This document shows positions 7,229 through 13,122 of a stretch of 13,122 nt of DNA, in pieces. Under the pieces are notes generated by a model, which was not told where the DNA came from, did no database searches, and worked only from the letters and a program-made list of their open reading frames with translations. Source of the stretch: Clostridiaceae bacterium UBA5444 (GTDB lineage: Bacteria > Bacillota > Clostridia > Clostridiales > Oxobacteraceae); the NCBI GenBank assembly GCA_002426575.1, contig DIRE01000077.1, positions 18,195 to 31,316 of the forward strand, read 5' to 3'. Both the position numbers and the translations under genes were made by a program. Every line of letters starts with the position of its first letter. Positions within the stretch are counted from its first letter, which is position 1.

Positions 7229-8809
7229 ATGAAAAGTAAGCAGGGGTTTATAAAAGGGGCATTAATACTTGGCATTTCAGGGGTTATAGCTAGGTTTTTA
7301 GGACTCTTCTTCAGATGGCCTGTTACAATGTTAATAGGAGATGAAGGTATTGGGCTTTACCAATTGTCGTACCCACTATATATGTTTATAATAAGCATCA
7401 TGTCAGGGTTTCCTATAGCCATATCAAGTATGGTGTCTGAGAGGGCAGCATTAGGTAAAAAAGAGCAAGCATATGAGGTATTTAAAATATCTCTTGTAAT
7501 ACTTCTTATAATTGGGACTGTATCATCTTTTGGATTATACATATTTACACCTTATATAATAAAAGCATTAAAGTGGAGAAGCGATGTATATTATTCAATA
7601 GTTGCTATTGCTTTTGCTCCAATTTTTATTTCTATAATGGATGCATACAGGGGATACTTTCAAGGACTTCAAATGATGGTCATGCCTGCAGCATCTCAAA
7701 TAGTGGAGCAGCTAGGCAGGGTTATTGTAGGGGTGGCTGCTGCCTACTTGCTTTTACCTTATGGCATAAGCTATAGTGCGGCAGGGGCTTCTTTTGGTGC
7801 ATGTGCAGGGGCAATATTTGGAGTAATTCTACTTACCATGGGGTATATAAAAAATAAACAGTATATTGTACCAAGGCCCAAAAGTAAAGGCAGCAAAGGT
7901 AGCAGCACCATCAACGAAAGAAAGAGGGATATAATAAAAAGCCTATTATCTTCAGCCATACCAATATCAATAGGTATGACCGTTGGAACTATAATGTCTC
8001 TCATAGATTCACTAATAGTGCCTGCCCAGCTTTTAAATGCTGGATTTAATCAGAAGGTTGCAACCGAACTTTATGGACAACTAACAGGTAAGGCTCATGT
8101 ACTTATAAATGTTCCTTTAGCACTGTCTACAGCCCTCAGTACATCAATTGTTCCAGCCATGTCAGAGGTTAAAGCATTAAGAAGCATTGATAAGATAGGA
8201 AATAGATCCCAAACCTCTATGAAGCTTGCCATGGTATTAGGACTGCCCTCCTCAGTAGGACTTTTCATATTGGCAGATCCAATACTATGCCTTATATTCC
8301 CAGGGAGAAGCGAGGGCTCTGATATACTTAGAATTTTGTCTTTGAGTATTATATTTATTGTGCTTACACAAATATTTACTGCAATACTTCAAGGCGTTGG
8401 GGAGTATATTGCCCCAGTTAAGAACCTAGCAATTGGAGCCCTATTTAAGCTTGTATTAAGCTACATATTGACGGGAATACCCATGTTTAATATAAAGGGG
8501 GCTGCAGTATCTTCTATAATAGGCTATGGCATAGCCGCTATATTAAACTTTAATGTAATAAAAAGAAAAATATACTTCCCATTTGATATAGATAAAATGC
8601 TCCTTAGACCATTATTTGCTACATTAGCAATGGGAATTTGCGTATATTTTATGTATAATAAATTTATGAATATAACAAAAAGCAATGGTATATCCACAAT
8701 AGTCTCTGTTGTATCAGGAATTGCTTTATATTTAATTTTATTAATTGGAATGCGCATAATATCAAAAGAAGAGGCATCAGGATATATATTGCACAGGAGA
8801 AAAAGATAA
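7229..8809 (+). CDS. yabM: SpoVB/YabM-family polysaccharide or lipid-linked precursor flippase
   Basis: A 526-residue integral membrane protein with about 14 hydrophobic segments, of the MOP exporter superfamily (MurJ, SpoVB, Wzx). The amino end has the family look: GALILGISGVIARFLGLFFR, then DEGIGLYQLSYPLY. Arg-rich loops and a middle loop near 217-232 separate the helix bundles. Members move undecaprenyl-linked sugar precursors across the membrane, for spore cortex (SpoVB), cell wall (MurJ) or other polymers. The position after spoVT and before mazG matches B. subtilis yabM, a SpoVB paralogue, so yabM is used here as a positional name; it could be the functional SpoVB. The ATG at 7229 follows GGAGGG at 7218-7223. 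mazG begins 16 bp downstream, so the two are likely co-transcribed. Confidence 0.85.
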   Translation: MKSKQGFIKGALILGISGVIARFLGLFFRWPVTMLIGDEGIGLYQLSYPLYMFIISIMSGFPIAISSMVSERAALGKKEQAYEVFKISLVILLIIGTVSSFGLYIFTPYIIKALKWRSDVYYSIVAIAFAPIFISIMDAYRGYFQGLQMMVMPAASQIVEQLGRVIVGVAAAYLLLPYGISYSAAGASFGACAGAIFGVILLTMGYIKNKQYIVPRPKSKGSKGSSTINERKRDIIKSLLSSAIPISIGMTVGTIMSLIDSLIVPAQLLNAGFNQKVATELYGQLTGKAHVLINVPLALSTALSTSIVPAMSEVKALRSIDKIGNRSQTSMKLAMVLGLPSSVGLFILADPILCLIFPGRSEGSDILRILSLSIIFIVLTQIFTAILQGVGEYIAPVKNLAIGALFKLVLSYILTGIPMFNIKGAAVSSIIGYGIAAILNFNVIKRKIYFPFDIDKMLLRPLFATLAMGICVYFMYNKFMNITKSNGISTIVSVVSGIALYLILLIGMRIISKEEASGYILHRRKR

Positions 8810-8825
8810 GTGAGGAGAGGAACTT

Positions 8826-10304
8826 ATGGGGAAAATTAGCATAGTTGGCCTAGGGCCTGGGGCTGTAGGAGATTTAACTTTAAAGACAGTTGAAATTATG
8901 GAGAATGCAGATACTTTATTTTTAAGGACCAAAATTCATCCAACAGTTGATTATATTGATAAAAGGGGAATTAAGTACAAAAGCTTTGATGAGTATTATG
9001 ACAAGCTTCCATCATTTGAAGAGGTATACAACAAAATAGCTGAAGAAGTAATAGATACTTCACTAAATAAAGATATAGTATACGCAGTACCAGGAAACCC
9101 ACTTGTTGCAGAGGATTCTGTTCAGCTTATTTTGGATATAGCTAAGAAGAGGAATATAGAAACTGAAGTTTTTCCATCTGTAAGCTTTATAGACTCTTGC
9201 CTAAAGGTGCTTTCAATAGATCCTATAGGAGGGCTTAAAATACTTGATGGACTTCAAATTGGCAAACAAGGTATTGATACTTCATGCCACAACATTATAA
9301 CTCAGGTGTATAACAAAAAGGCTGCATCAGATATTAAGCTGTACCTTATGGATTATTATTATGATGAAACTTTAGTTACTCTTATTAGAGGGGCGGGTAT
9401 AGATGGACTTGAAAAAGTTGAAACAATGCAGCTTTATGAAATAGATAGGGTTGGTTGGATAGATCACCTTACAAGTTTATATGTTCCACCTATAGACGCA
9501 AATAAGAAAAAAAGGTATGATTTCCGCGATCTGGTTAATATAATGGCTGTTTTAAGAGGAGAAGGAGGCTGCCCATGGGATAGGGAGCAGACCCATGGAT
9601 CTCTTAAAGAATGTATGATAGAAGAGTGCTATGAGGTATTAGAAGCCATAGATGTTGGGGACACTGATATGCTTGTAGAAGAGCTTGGAGATGTACTTTT
9701 GCAAGTTGTATTTCATTCAGCCATAGCAGAGGAAAAAGGCGACTTTGATATTTTAGATGTTACAAATAGAATAACTCAAAAGATGATTGAAAGGCATCCG
9801 CATATTTTTAATAAAGATGAGGATGTATGCTTAACCTCTGAGGAGGTGCTTGACAGATGGGACATAATAAAGAAAAAGGAACAAAACTTAAAAACTACAA
9901 CTGATAGGCTAAAGCATATACCTAAAAATATGCCAGCTCTTATGAGAAGTTATAAGGTACAGCATAAAGCATCACAGGTAGGATTTGACTGGGACAGCGT
10001 TTCAGGGGTAATTGATAAAGTATATGAGGAAATTCAAGAGGTAGAAGGAGTAATTGATGTATATAACTCTGAAAATTATGGTAAAATAATAGAAGAGCTT
10101 GGAGATCTTCTTTTTGCTGTAGTAAATGTTTGTCGCTTTTTAAAGATACAACCTGAGTTTGCCTTAAATTCTGCAACTCAAAAGTTTATAAATAGGTTTG
10201 AGTACATGGAAAATAAGGTTATTGAATCAGGGAAGAAAATGGAAGATATGACCATAGAACAGCTTGAAGGGTTGTGGGAAAAGGCCAAAATGAATAATTT
10301 TTAA
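8826..10304 (+). CDS. mazG: MazG nucleoside triphosphate pyrophosphohydrolase with N-terminal tetrapyrrole-methylase-like domain
   Basis: YabN-type fusion of 492 residues. Residues 1 to about 225 form a tetrapyrrole (corrin/porphyrin) methylase-like domain, with the SAM-binding loop GLGPG (8-12) and YAVPGNPLVAEDS. Residues from about 240 form MazG, which hydrolyses NTPs and dNTPs to monophosphates and pyrophosphate to clear abnormal nucleotides. The first MazG half has GGCPWD (247-252) and the metal-binding EExxE at 266-270, with ExxD at 286-289. The second half repeats the pattern (EEIQE, then EELGD). Both sites look intact. The ATG at 8826 follows GAGGAGAGG (8812-8820), only 16 bp after yabM. 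The methylase substrate in this fusion family is not established. Confidence 0.94.
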   Translation: MGKISIVGLGPGAVGDLTLKTVEIMENADTLFLRTKIHPTVDYIDKRGIKYKSFDEYYDKLPSFEEVYNKIAEEVIDTSLNKDIVYAVPGNPLVAEDSVQLILDIAKKRNIETEVFPSVSFIDSCLKVLSIDPIGGLKILDGLQIGKQGIDTSCHNIITQVYNKKAASDIKLYLMDYYYDETLVTLIRGAGIDGLEKVETMQLYEIDRVGWIDHLTSLYVPPIDANKKKRYDFRDLVNIMAVLRGEGGCPWDREQTHGSLKECMIEECYEVLEAIDVGDTDMLVEELGDVLLQVVFHSAIAEEKGDFDILDVTNRITQKMIERHPHIFNKDEDVCLTSEEVLDRWDIIKKKEQNLKTTTDRLKHIPKNMPALMRSYKVQHKASQVGFDWDSVSGVIDKVYEEIQEVEGVIDVYNSENYGKIIEELGDLLFAVVNVCRFLKIQPEFALNSATQKFINRFEYMENKVIESGKKMEDMTIEQLEGLWEKAKMNNF

Positions 10305-10344
10305 AAAAAGATAAAAAATATAGAGTAAAAAGAAGGATTTTTTA

Positions 10345-10372
10345 GGTTCATGAAGAATATGCTCTTATGACC
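10345..10372 (+). other. Bulged hairpin upstream of hup
   Basis: GGT, CAT and AAGA on the 5' side (10345-10356) pair with TCTT, ATG and ACC (10363-10372) around the loop ATATGC. This gives 10 bp with two single-base bulges. No T-run follows, so it is not an obvious mazG terminator. It could be a leader-RNA structure or a protein site, or chance. Confidence 0.3.
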
Positions 10373-10414
10373 CAGTTAAATACTAGTGTTATTTTTTTAA
10401 GGAGGGAAACAATA

Positions 10415-10690
10415 GTGAATAAAGCAGAATTAATTACAAGCATGGCCGAAAAGAGTGGCTTAACAAAAAAGGATATTGAGAAGGCTCTTAAATCATTTAT
10501 TGATAGCGTAGAGGAAACCTTAGAGCAAGGTGATAAGGTTCAGCTTGTTGGATTTGGTACATTTGAAGTAAGGGAAAGAGGAGAAAGAAAAGGAAGAAAC
10601 CCAAGAACCATGGAAGAGATTGCTATTCCAGCTTCAAAGGTTCCAGTATTTAAACCAGGAAAAGAATTTAAAGAAAAAGTAAACAAATAA
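10415..10690 (+). CDS. hup: DNA-binding protein HU
   Basis: A 91-residue histone-like nucleoid protein that binds and bends DNA as a dimer. The fold is complete: an amino-terminal helix pair (NKAELITSMAEKSGLTKKDI), then the HU signature GFGTFEVRERGERKGRNPRT. The DNA-clasping arm and a final PGKEFKEKVN helix follow. The start is GTG at 10415, preceded by AAGGAGGG (10399-10406). Reading from the ATG at 10367 would add 16 residues that HU lacks and would ignore that ribosome site. A strong terminator follows directly, so it is probably the last gene of its transcript. No clear promoter was found in the 110 bp after mazG. Clostridia often place hup here; B. subtilis does not. Confidence 0.96.
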   Translation: MNKAELITSMAEKSGLTKKDIEKALKSFIDSVEETLEQGDKVQLVGFGTFEVRERGERKGRNPRTMEEIAIPASKVPVFKPGKEFKEKVNK

Positions 10691-10695
10691 TTTCT

Positions 10696-10726
10696 AAAAA
10701 AATCAGGCCGAGAACCTGATTTTTTT
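10696..10726 (+). terminator. Terminator after hup
   Basis: AAAAAAATCAGG (10696-10707) and CCTGATTTTTTT (10715-10726) are perfectly complementary over 12 bp, with a 7-nt loop and a U-run in the 3' arm. It ends only 18 nt before rqcP, so rqcP needs readthrough or a promoter not identified here. Confidence 0.92.
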
Positions 10727-10743
10727 CTTATGGGGGAGTAGAT

Positions 10744-11001
10744 ATGAGATTAGATAAATATTTAAAGTTATCGCGTATAATTAAAAGAAGAACAGTGGCA
10801 AAGGAGGCCTGCGACACTGGAAGGATTTCAGTAAATGGAAAGACAGCAAAGGCAGGTTATGAGGTTAAGGCAGGGGATATTTTGGAGATAAGGTTTGGAA
10901 ACAGATTATTAAAAGCTGAGATATTAAATTTGTCTGAGAATGTGAGAAAAGAAGAAGCCTCATCAATGTATAAGGTACTTGAAGGGGAAGATAATCTATA
11001 A
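10744..11001 (+). CDS. rqcP: S4-domain protein RqcP (YabO/HslR family)
   Basis: A small RNA-binding protein of 85 residues. The S4 domain covers about 1-60: MRLDKYLKLSRIIKRRTVAK, then GRISVNGKTAKAGYEVKAGD. In B. subtilis the orthologue YabO (RqcP) joins RqcH on stalled 50S subunits and supports alanine tailing of the nascent chain, the ribosome quality-control pathway. Older annotation names it HslR, a heat-shock 15-kDa-like protein. The ATG at 10744 follows GGGGGAG at 10732-10738. It sits between two strong terminators, so its transcription is unclear. Its place before yabP-yabQ-divIC matches B. subtilis. Confidence 0.93.
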   Translation: MRLDKYLKLSRIIKRRTVAKEACDTGRISVNGKTAKAGYEVKAGDILEIRFGNRLLKAEILNLSENVRKEEASSMYKVLEGEDNL

Positions 11002-11011
11002 TTTTAAAATG

Positions 11012-11047
11012 AGCGTATGATATTTTTTAAGTATCATACGCTTTTTT
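11012..11047 (+). terminator. Terminator after rqcP
   Basis: AGCGTATGATA (11012-11022) pairs perfectly with TATCATACGCT (11032-11042) around a 9-nt loop, followed by a T-run to 11047. It separates rqcP from yabP. Confidence 0.92.
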
Positions 11048-11056
11048 CTGCTAGGT

Positions 11057-11084
11057 TCTAAATATTAAGGGGCGGTCATATAAT
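11057..11084 (+). promoter_or_regulatory. Promoter-like site before yabP, possible sigma-E
   Basis: CATATAAT (11077-11084) matches the mother-cell sigma-E -10 consensus CATACAAT at seven of eight positions and also contains TATAAT. The -35 is weak: TCTAAAT at 11057-11063 with a 13-bp spacer is the best sigma-E option. B. subtilis yabP and yabQ are sigma-E genes, which favours that reading, but sigma-A cannot be excluded. The terminator just upstream makes a new promoter here likely. Confidence 0.4.
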
Positions 11085-11115
11085 CTTTATAGAATATTTA
11101 ATGGGGGCTATGGCC

Positions 11116-11436
11116 TTGAATGATAGAAGGACTATGATGAATGAACCTAATTATGCACAGAAGGCATCAAGGGAAAAGCAAAATCTATATATAGAAAACA
11201 GACAGAAGGCAGTACTCACAGGTGTTATTAATGTTGACAGTTTTAATGAGGAAGAGATGATAATTGAAACTGATCTTGGCATGCTTACCATAAAAGGGGC
11301 AAATATGCATATAAACAAGTTAAGCCTTGAAACCGGTGATCTTGTTATAGATGGAGATATAAATATATGTGAGTATAGCGAGAAGAAGGATATAAAGGCA
11401 AAAGGGAAGGGAATATTAAGCAATCTATTTAAGTAG
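11116..11436 (+). CDS. yabP: Sporulation protein YabP
   Basis: A small soluble protein of 106 residues in the YabP/YqfC family. Members are mother-cell sporulation proteins whose biochemical role is not known. Family-like segments are VLTGVINVDSFNEEEMIIET, LTIKGANMHINKLSLETGDL and the carboxyl end KGILSNLFK. The start is uncertain. The first in-frame ATG (11101) has no ribosome site, and the ATG at 11110 is only 2 nt from GGGGG (11103-11107). The TTG at 11116 is 8 nt away, so it was chosen. yabQ starts 14 bp after the stop, and the pair is probably one transcript. Confidence 0.85.
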   Translation: MNDRRTMMNEPNYAQKASREKQNLYIENRQKAVLTGVINVDSFNEEEMIIETDLGMLTIKGANMHINKLSLETGDLVIDGDINICEYSEKKDIKAKGKGILSNLFK

Positions 11437-11450
11437 CGGGGGTACTATAT

Positions 11451-11921
11451 ATGATTTCACCTGTTGATGCTCAGTTTTTATCATTATTAATTTCATTATT
11501 TGCAGGAATCATGATAGGACTTTTATTTGATTTATATAGAACCCTTAACTTCTATTGTAAGCCAAATAAAAAGTTTGTAAATTTTATGGACTTGCTATTT
11601 TGGATTATAACCTTGGGGGTTGTTTTTGCACTTCTTTTAAATGCTGACTTTGCAGAGATAAGGTTTTATACATTTTTGGGGATGGCAATAGGTGTGGCAA
11701 TATATCTTGGGTTATTTAGTTTTTATGTGCTTAAAATATATAGGATGATTTTTTATATAATAGCTAAGGCATTTAGAATTATATTTATTTTTATTACGCT
11801 TCCATTTAAATTAATAAGGGGTCTTATATGGAGCCTAAATGGCAGCATTAAAAAGTTATTTAATGAAACTCACAGGGGCTTAAAAAAGTTTTATTTAAAA
11901 TTAATAAGAAAAAAGAAATAG
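11451..11921 (+). CDS. yabQ: Spore cortex biosynthesis protein YabQ
   Basis: A 156-residue membrane protein with hydrophobic segments near 7-28, 45-64, 72-95 and 100-118, ending in a basic, probably cytoplasmic tail. In B. subtilis YabQ localises to the forespore membranes and is needed for cortex formation. The family match rests on the helix pattern, the phrase GIMIGLLFDLYRTL, and the position between yabP and divIC. The ATG at 11451 follows GGGGG at 11438-11442. Expression probably comes from the yabP promoter. No terminator is visible after it. Confidence 0.88.
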   Translation: MISPVDAQFLSLLISLFAGIMIGLLFDLYRTLNFYCKPNKKFVNFMDLLFWIITLGVVFALLLNADFAEIRFYTFLGMAIGVAIYLGLFSFYVLKIYRMIFYIIAKAFRIIFIFITLPFKLIRGLIWSLNGSIKKLFNETHRGLKKFYLKLIRKKK

Positions 11922-11984
11922 TATACGTATATTTTATAAAATATATTATTTAAAGAAGGAGTTTTAAATAATTGATAGAATAGT

Positions 11985-11990
11985 TATAAT
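11985..11990 (+). promoter_or_regulatory. Possible -10 element before divIC
   Basis: A perfect TATAAT lies 52 nt before the divIC ATG, but the -35 region (TTTTAA at 11962-11967, 17-bp spacer) is poor. Another reading uses TTGATA (11972-11977) with CCTAAT (11995-12000). The region is very AT-rich, so both are weak. Confidence 0.25.
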
Positions 11991-12041
11991 ATAGCCTAAT
12001 ATTAATATATAATGGGACAATATATTCAAAGGATGAATATT

Positions 12042-12314
12042 ATGAAGAAGAAAAAAAGATTTAGATATATACTTTTAGTATTGGGGATATTTTATGTAGC
12101 ATATACTTTTGTAAATCAGCAGGTCATTATAAATAGAAAAAAGGCTGAAATAGAGGAGTATACGGCAGAGTACAAGAAAATAGAAGAAGACAATTTGCTT
12201 ATTAAAGATCAGATTCAATTTGCAGAAACAGATGAGTTTAAGGCTAAAGCTGCAAGAGAGAGGATTGGCCTTATTCTGCCTGGTGAAACCGTGTATATAT
12301 TTAATGAAAAATAA
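12042..12314 (+). CDS. divIC: Septum formation initiator DivIC
   Basis: A bitopic division protein of 90 residues in the FtsB/DivIC family. It joins FtsL and DivIB (FtsQ) at the division site and helps activate septal wall synthesis. It has a lysine-rich cytoplasmic start, a membrane segment at about 9-25, and a coiled coil at about 32-65. The family's end motif ARERIGLILPGETVYIF (71-87) is present. In-frame ATGs at 12012 and 12033 were rejected: AAAGGA (12028-12033) lies 8 nt before the ATG at 12042, and the shorter protein fits the family. The position before yabR matches B. subtilis. Confidence 0.92.
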   Translation: MKKKKRFRYILLVLGIFYVAYTFVNQQVIINRKKAEIEEYTAEYKKIEEDNLLIKDQIQFAETDEFKAKAARERIGLILPGETVYIFNEK

Positions 12315-12340
12315 TTAGCAATTACTGTATGAATTAGGTA

Positions 12341-12369
12341 TTGACTAATTAATATTTTTCATATATTAT
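12341..12369 (+). promoter_or_regulatory. Sigma-A promoter of yabR
   Basis: TTGACT (12341-12346) and TATTAT (12364-12369) each match five of six consensus bases, with a 17-bp spacer. Start would be near 12376, giving a leader of about 75 nt. The -35 overlaps the 3' arm of a weak hairpin (AATTAG at 12313-12318 with CTAATT at 12345-12350), which is followed by a short T-run and might terminate divIC. Confidence 0.6.
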
Positions 12370-12449
12370 ATAATATCGTGGGGAATTTTAGGTAAACTAT
12401 TATTTCCTATCATATTAAATTAAAGTATTTAAGGAGGAATTCTTTCTGT

Positions 12450-12875
12450 ATGGCCTTAAAGGTAGGTAGTATTGTCGAAGGAACAGTAGTAAATATAACA
12501 AACTTTGGTGCATTTGTTGAACTTGAAGGTAATAAAACTGGACTGGTTCATATCTCGGAGGTATCCAATACATTTGTAAAGGATATACATGACTTTTTAA
12601 AGGAAAAGGATAAGGTTAAGGTTAAGATTATTTCAATTGAAGAAGATGGCAAGATAAGTCTTTCCATGAAGCAAGCCCAGGAAGGGGTAAGAAAAAGGTC
12701 TTCAAGACCAATTGAAATAGACTGGGATCAAGATAGAAACAAAAATCTTCAGATGTCTTTTGAGGATAGACTATCAAAGTTTATGAAAGACAGCGAGGAG
12801 AAATTTGTTGATATTAAGAAAAATCAAGAATCTAAAAGAGGTGGAGGCTATAGTAGACGTGGCTCAGCCTATTAA
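12450..12875 (+). CDS. yabR: S1-domain RNA-binding protein YabR
   Basis: A cytosolic protein of 141 residues. Residues 1 to about 75 form one S1 OB-fold RNA-binding domain (GSIVEGTVVNITNFGAFVEL, then GLVHISEVS and ISLSMKQA). A charged linker follows, then SFEDRLSKFMKDSEEK and a Gly/Arg-rich end (RGGGYSRRG). This layout is the general-stress-protein-13/YabR type. Its exact role is unclear; ribosome or RNA binding is inferred from the S1 domain. AAGGAGG (12431-12437) lies 12 nt before the ATG at 12450, longer than usual, but no other start is in frame nearby. It has a likely promoter of its own. Confidence 0.92.
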   Translation: MALKVGSIVEGTVVNITNFGAFVELEGNKTGLVHISEVSNTFVKDIHDFLKEKDKVKVKIISIEEDGKISLSMKQAQEGVRKRSSRPIEIDWDQDRNKNLQMSFEDRLSKFMKDSEEKFVDIKKNQESKRGGGYSRRGSAY

Positions 12876-12911
12876 TATATAGTATTTAATGGCAGCATTG
12901 AACAGTTAAGT

Positions 12912-12960
12912 AAGCATTTCGCGCATCCCATCATGGGAAAGTACGAAATGCTTTCCTATT
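12912..12960 (+). terminator. Terminator-like hairpin after yabR
   Basis: AAGCATTTCG (12912-12921) and CGAAATGCTT (12944-12953) pair perfectly. Inside is a second stem, TCCCA/TGGGA (12926-12930 and 12934-12938), with a 3-nt loop, separated by an internal loop. The tail after it is only partly T-rich, so termination may be incomplete. From here to 13041 nothing else is seen. Confidence 0.65.
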
Positions 12961-13041
12961 GTTTAGATAAGTTTATGAGTGGTCTAAAGAATTATACAAA
13001 AATTACAAGTACATAAAACATAAAAATATATAATAAATCTA

Positions 13042-13070
13042 TTGACGCAATGGCTTATGTATAATATAAT
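13042..13070 (+). promoter_or_regulatory. Strong sigma-A promoter of the tRNA gene
   Basis: TTGACG (13042-13047) and TATAAT (13065-13070) are 17 bp apart, one mismatch from consensus overall. Start would be near 13077, about 19 nt before the tRNA. It is the best promoter in the window, as expected for a stable RNA. Confidence 0.85.
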
Positions 13071-13095
13071 AGAATTTGTCGCAAAGATGATGTAA

Positions 13096-13122
13096 GCCGG
13101 AGTGGCGGAACAGGCAGACGCA
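13096..13122 (+). tRNA. tRNA-Leu, 5' part only
   Basis: GCCGGAG forms the 5' acceptor strand, followed by T8 and the D-arm GTGGCGGAACAGGCAGACGC. This arrangement, with a long D-loop and GGCAGACGC, is typical of bacterial class II tRNA-Leu. The gene runs past the window edge, so the anticodon, variable arm and 3' end cannot be seen. Confidence 0.85.

Noticed and set aside
7573..7776. Second + strand frame inside yabM, as if a frameshift
   Set aside because: The flippase frame is unbroken through this stretch and keeps its helix pattern, so this is a shadow frame.

Overview
The window is AT-rich, tightly packed and coded entirely on the + strand. It matches the conserved pth-mfd-spoVT-yabM-mazG-rqcP-yabP-yabQ-divIC-yabR block of endospore-forming Firmicutes. 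Low GC, sporulation genes (spoVT, yabP, yabQ), prsA between mfd and spoVT, and hup between mazG and rqcP all point to a spore-forming Clostridia member. The genus cannot be fixed from this sequence.

Left edge (1-274): no gene. It holds a degenerate 17-bp direct repeat, a perfect 18-bp palindrome, a strong intrinsic terminator for an upstream gene outside the window, and short direct repeats in front of a weak promoter. The first gene (275-799) encodes a two-helix membrane protein that looks like a signal peptidase I without catalytic residues and with an arginine-rich tail. Then come pth (958-1542), a seven-unit heptanucleotide repeat running over the pth stop codon, a hairpin, and mfd (1638-5177).

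Middle (5169-8809): prsA, a lipoprotein foldase with a TTG start, has its own likely promoter and a symmetric terminator. spoVT is preceded by a near-consensus forespore sigma-G promoter. A SpoVB-family lipid flippase gene (yabM) follows.

Right part (8826-13122): mazG (methylase-MazG fusion), hup, rqcP, yabP, yabQ, divIC and yabR. Terminators after hup and rqcP, and promoter-like sites before yabP, divIC and yabR, suggest a run split into short transcription units. A terminator-like hairpin follows yabR. A very good sigma-A promoter then drives a tRNA gene, probably tRNA-Leu, cut by the window end.

Functionally the block combines translation housekeeping and quality control (Pth, RqcP, tRNA), transcription-coupled repair (Mfd), nucleotide-pool cleaning (MazG), nucleoid packaging (HU), envelope and division work (PrsA, the flippase, DivIC) and sporulation (SpoVT, YabP, YabQ). 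I see no mobile element, CRISPR array or clear defence system. The least ordinary items are the catalytically empty signal-peptidase-like protein and several unexplained intergenic repeats and hairpins. Several starts were moved downstream from the longest reading frame because of Shine-Dalgarno placement: 275, 1638, 10415, 11116 and 12042.
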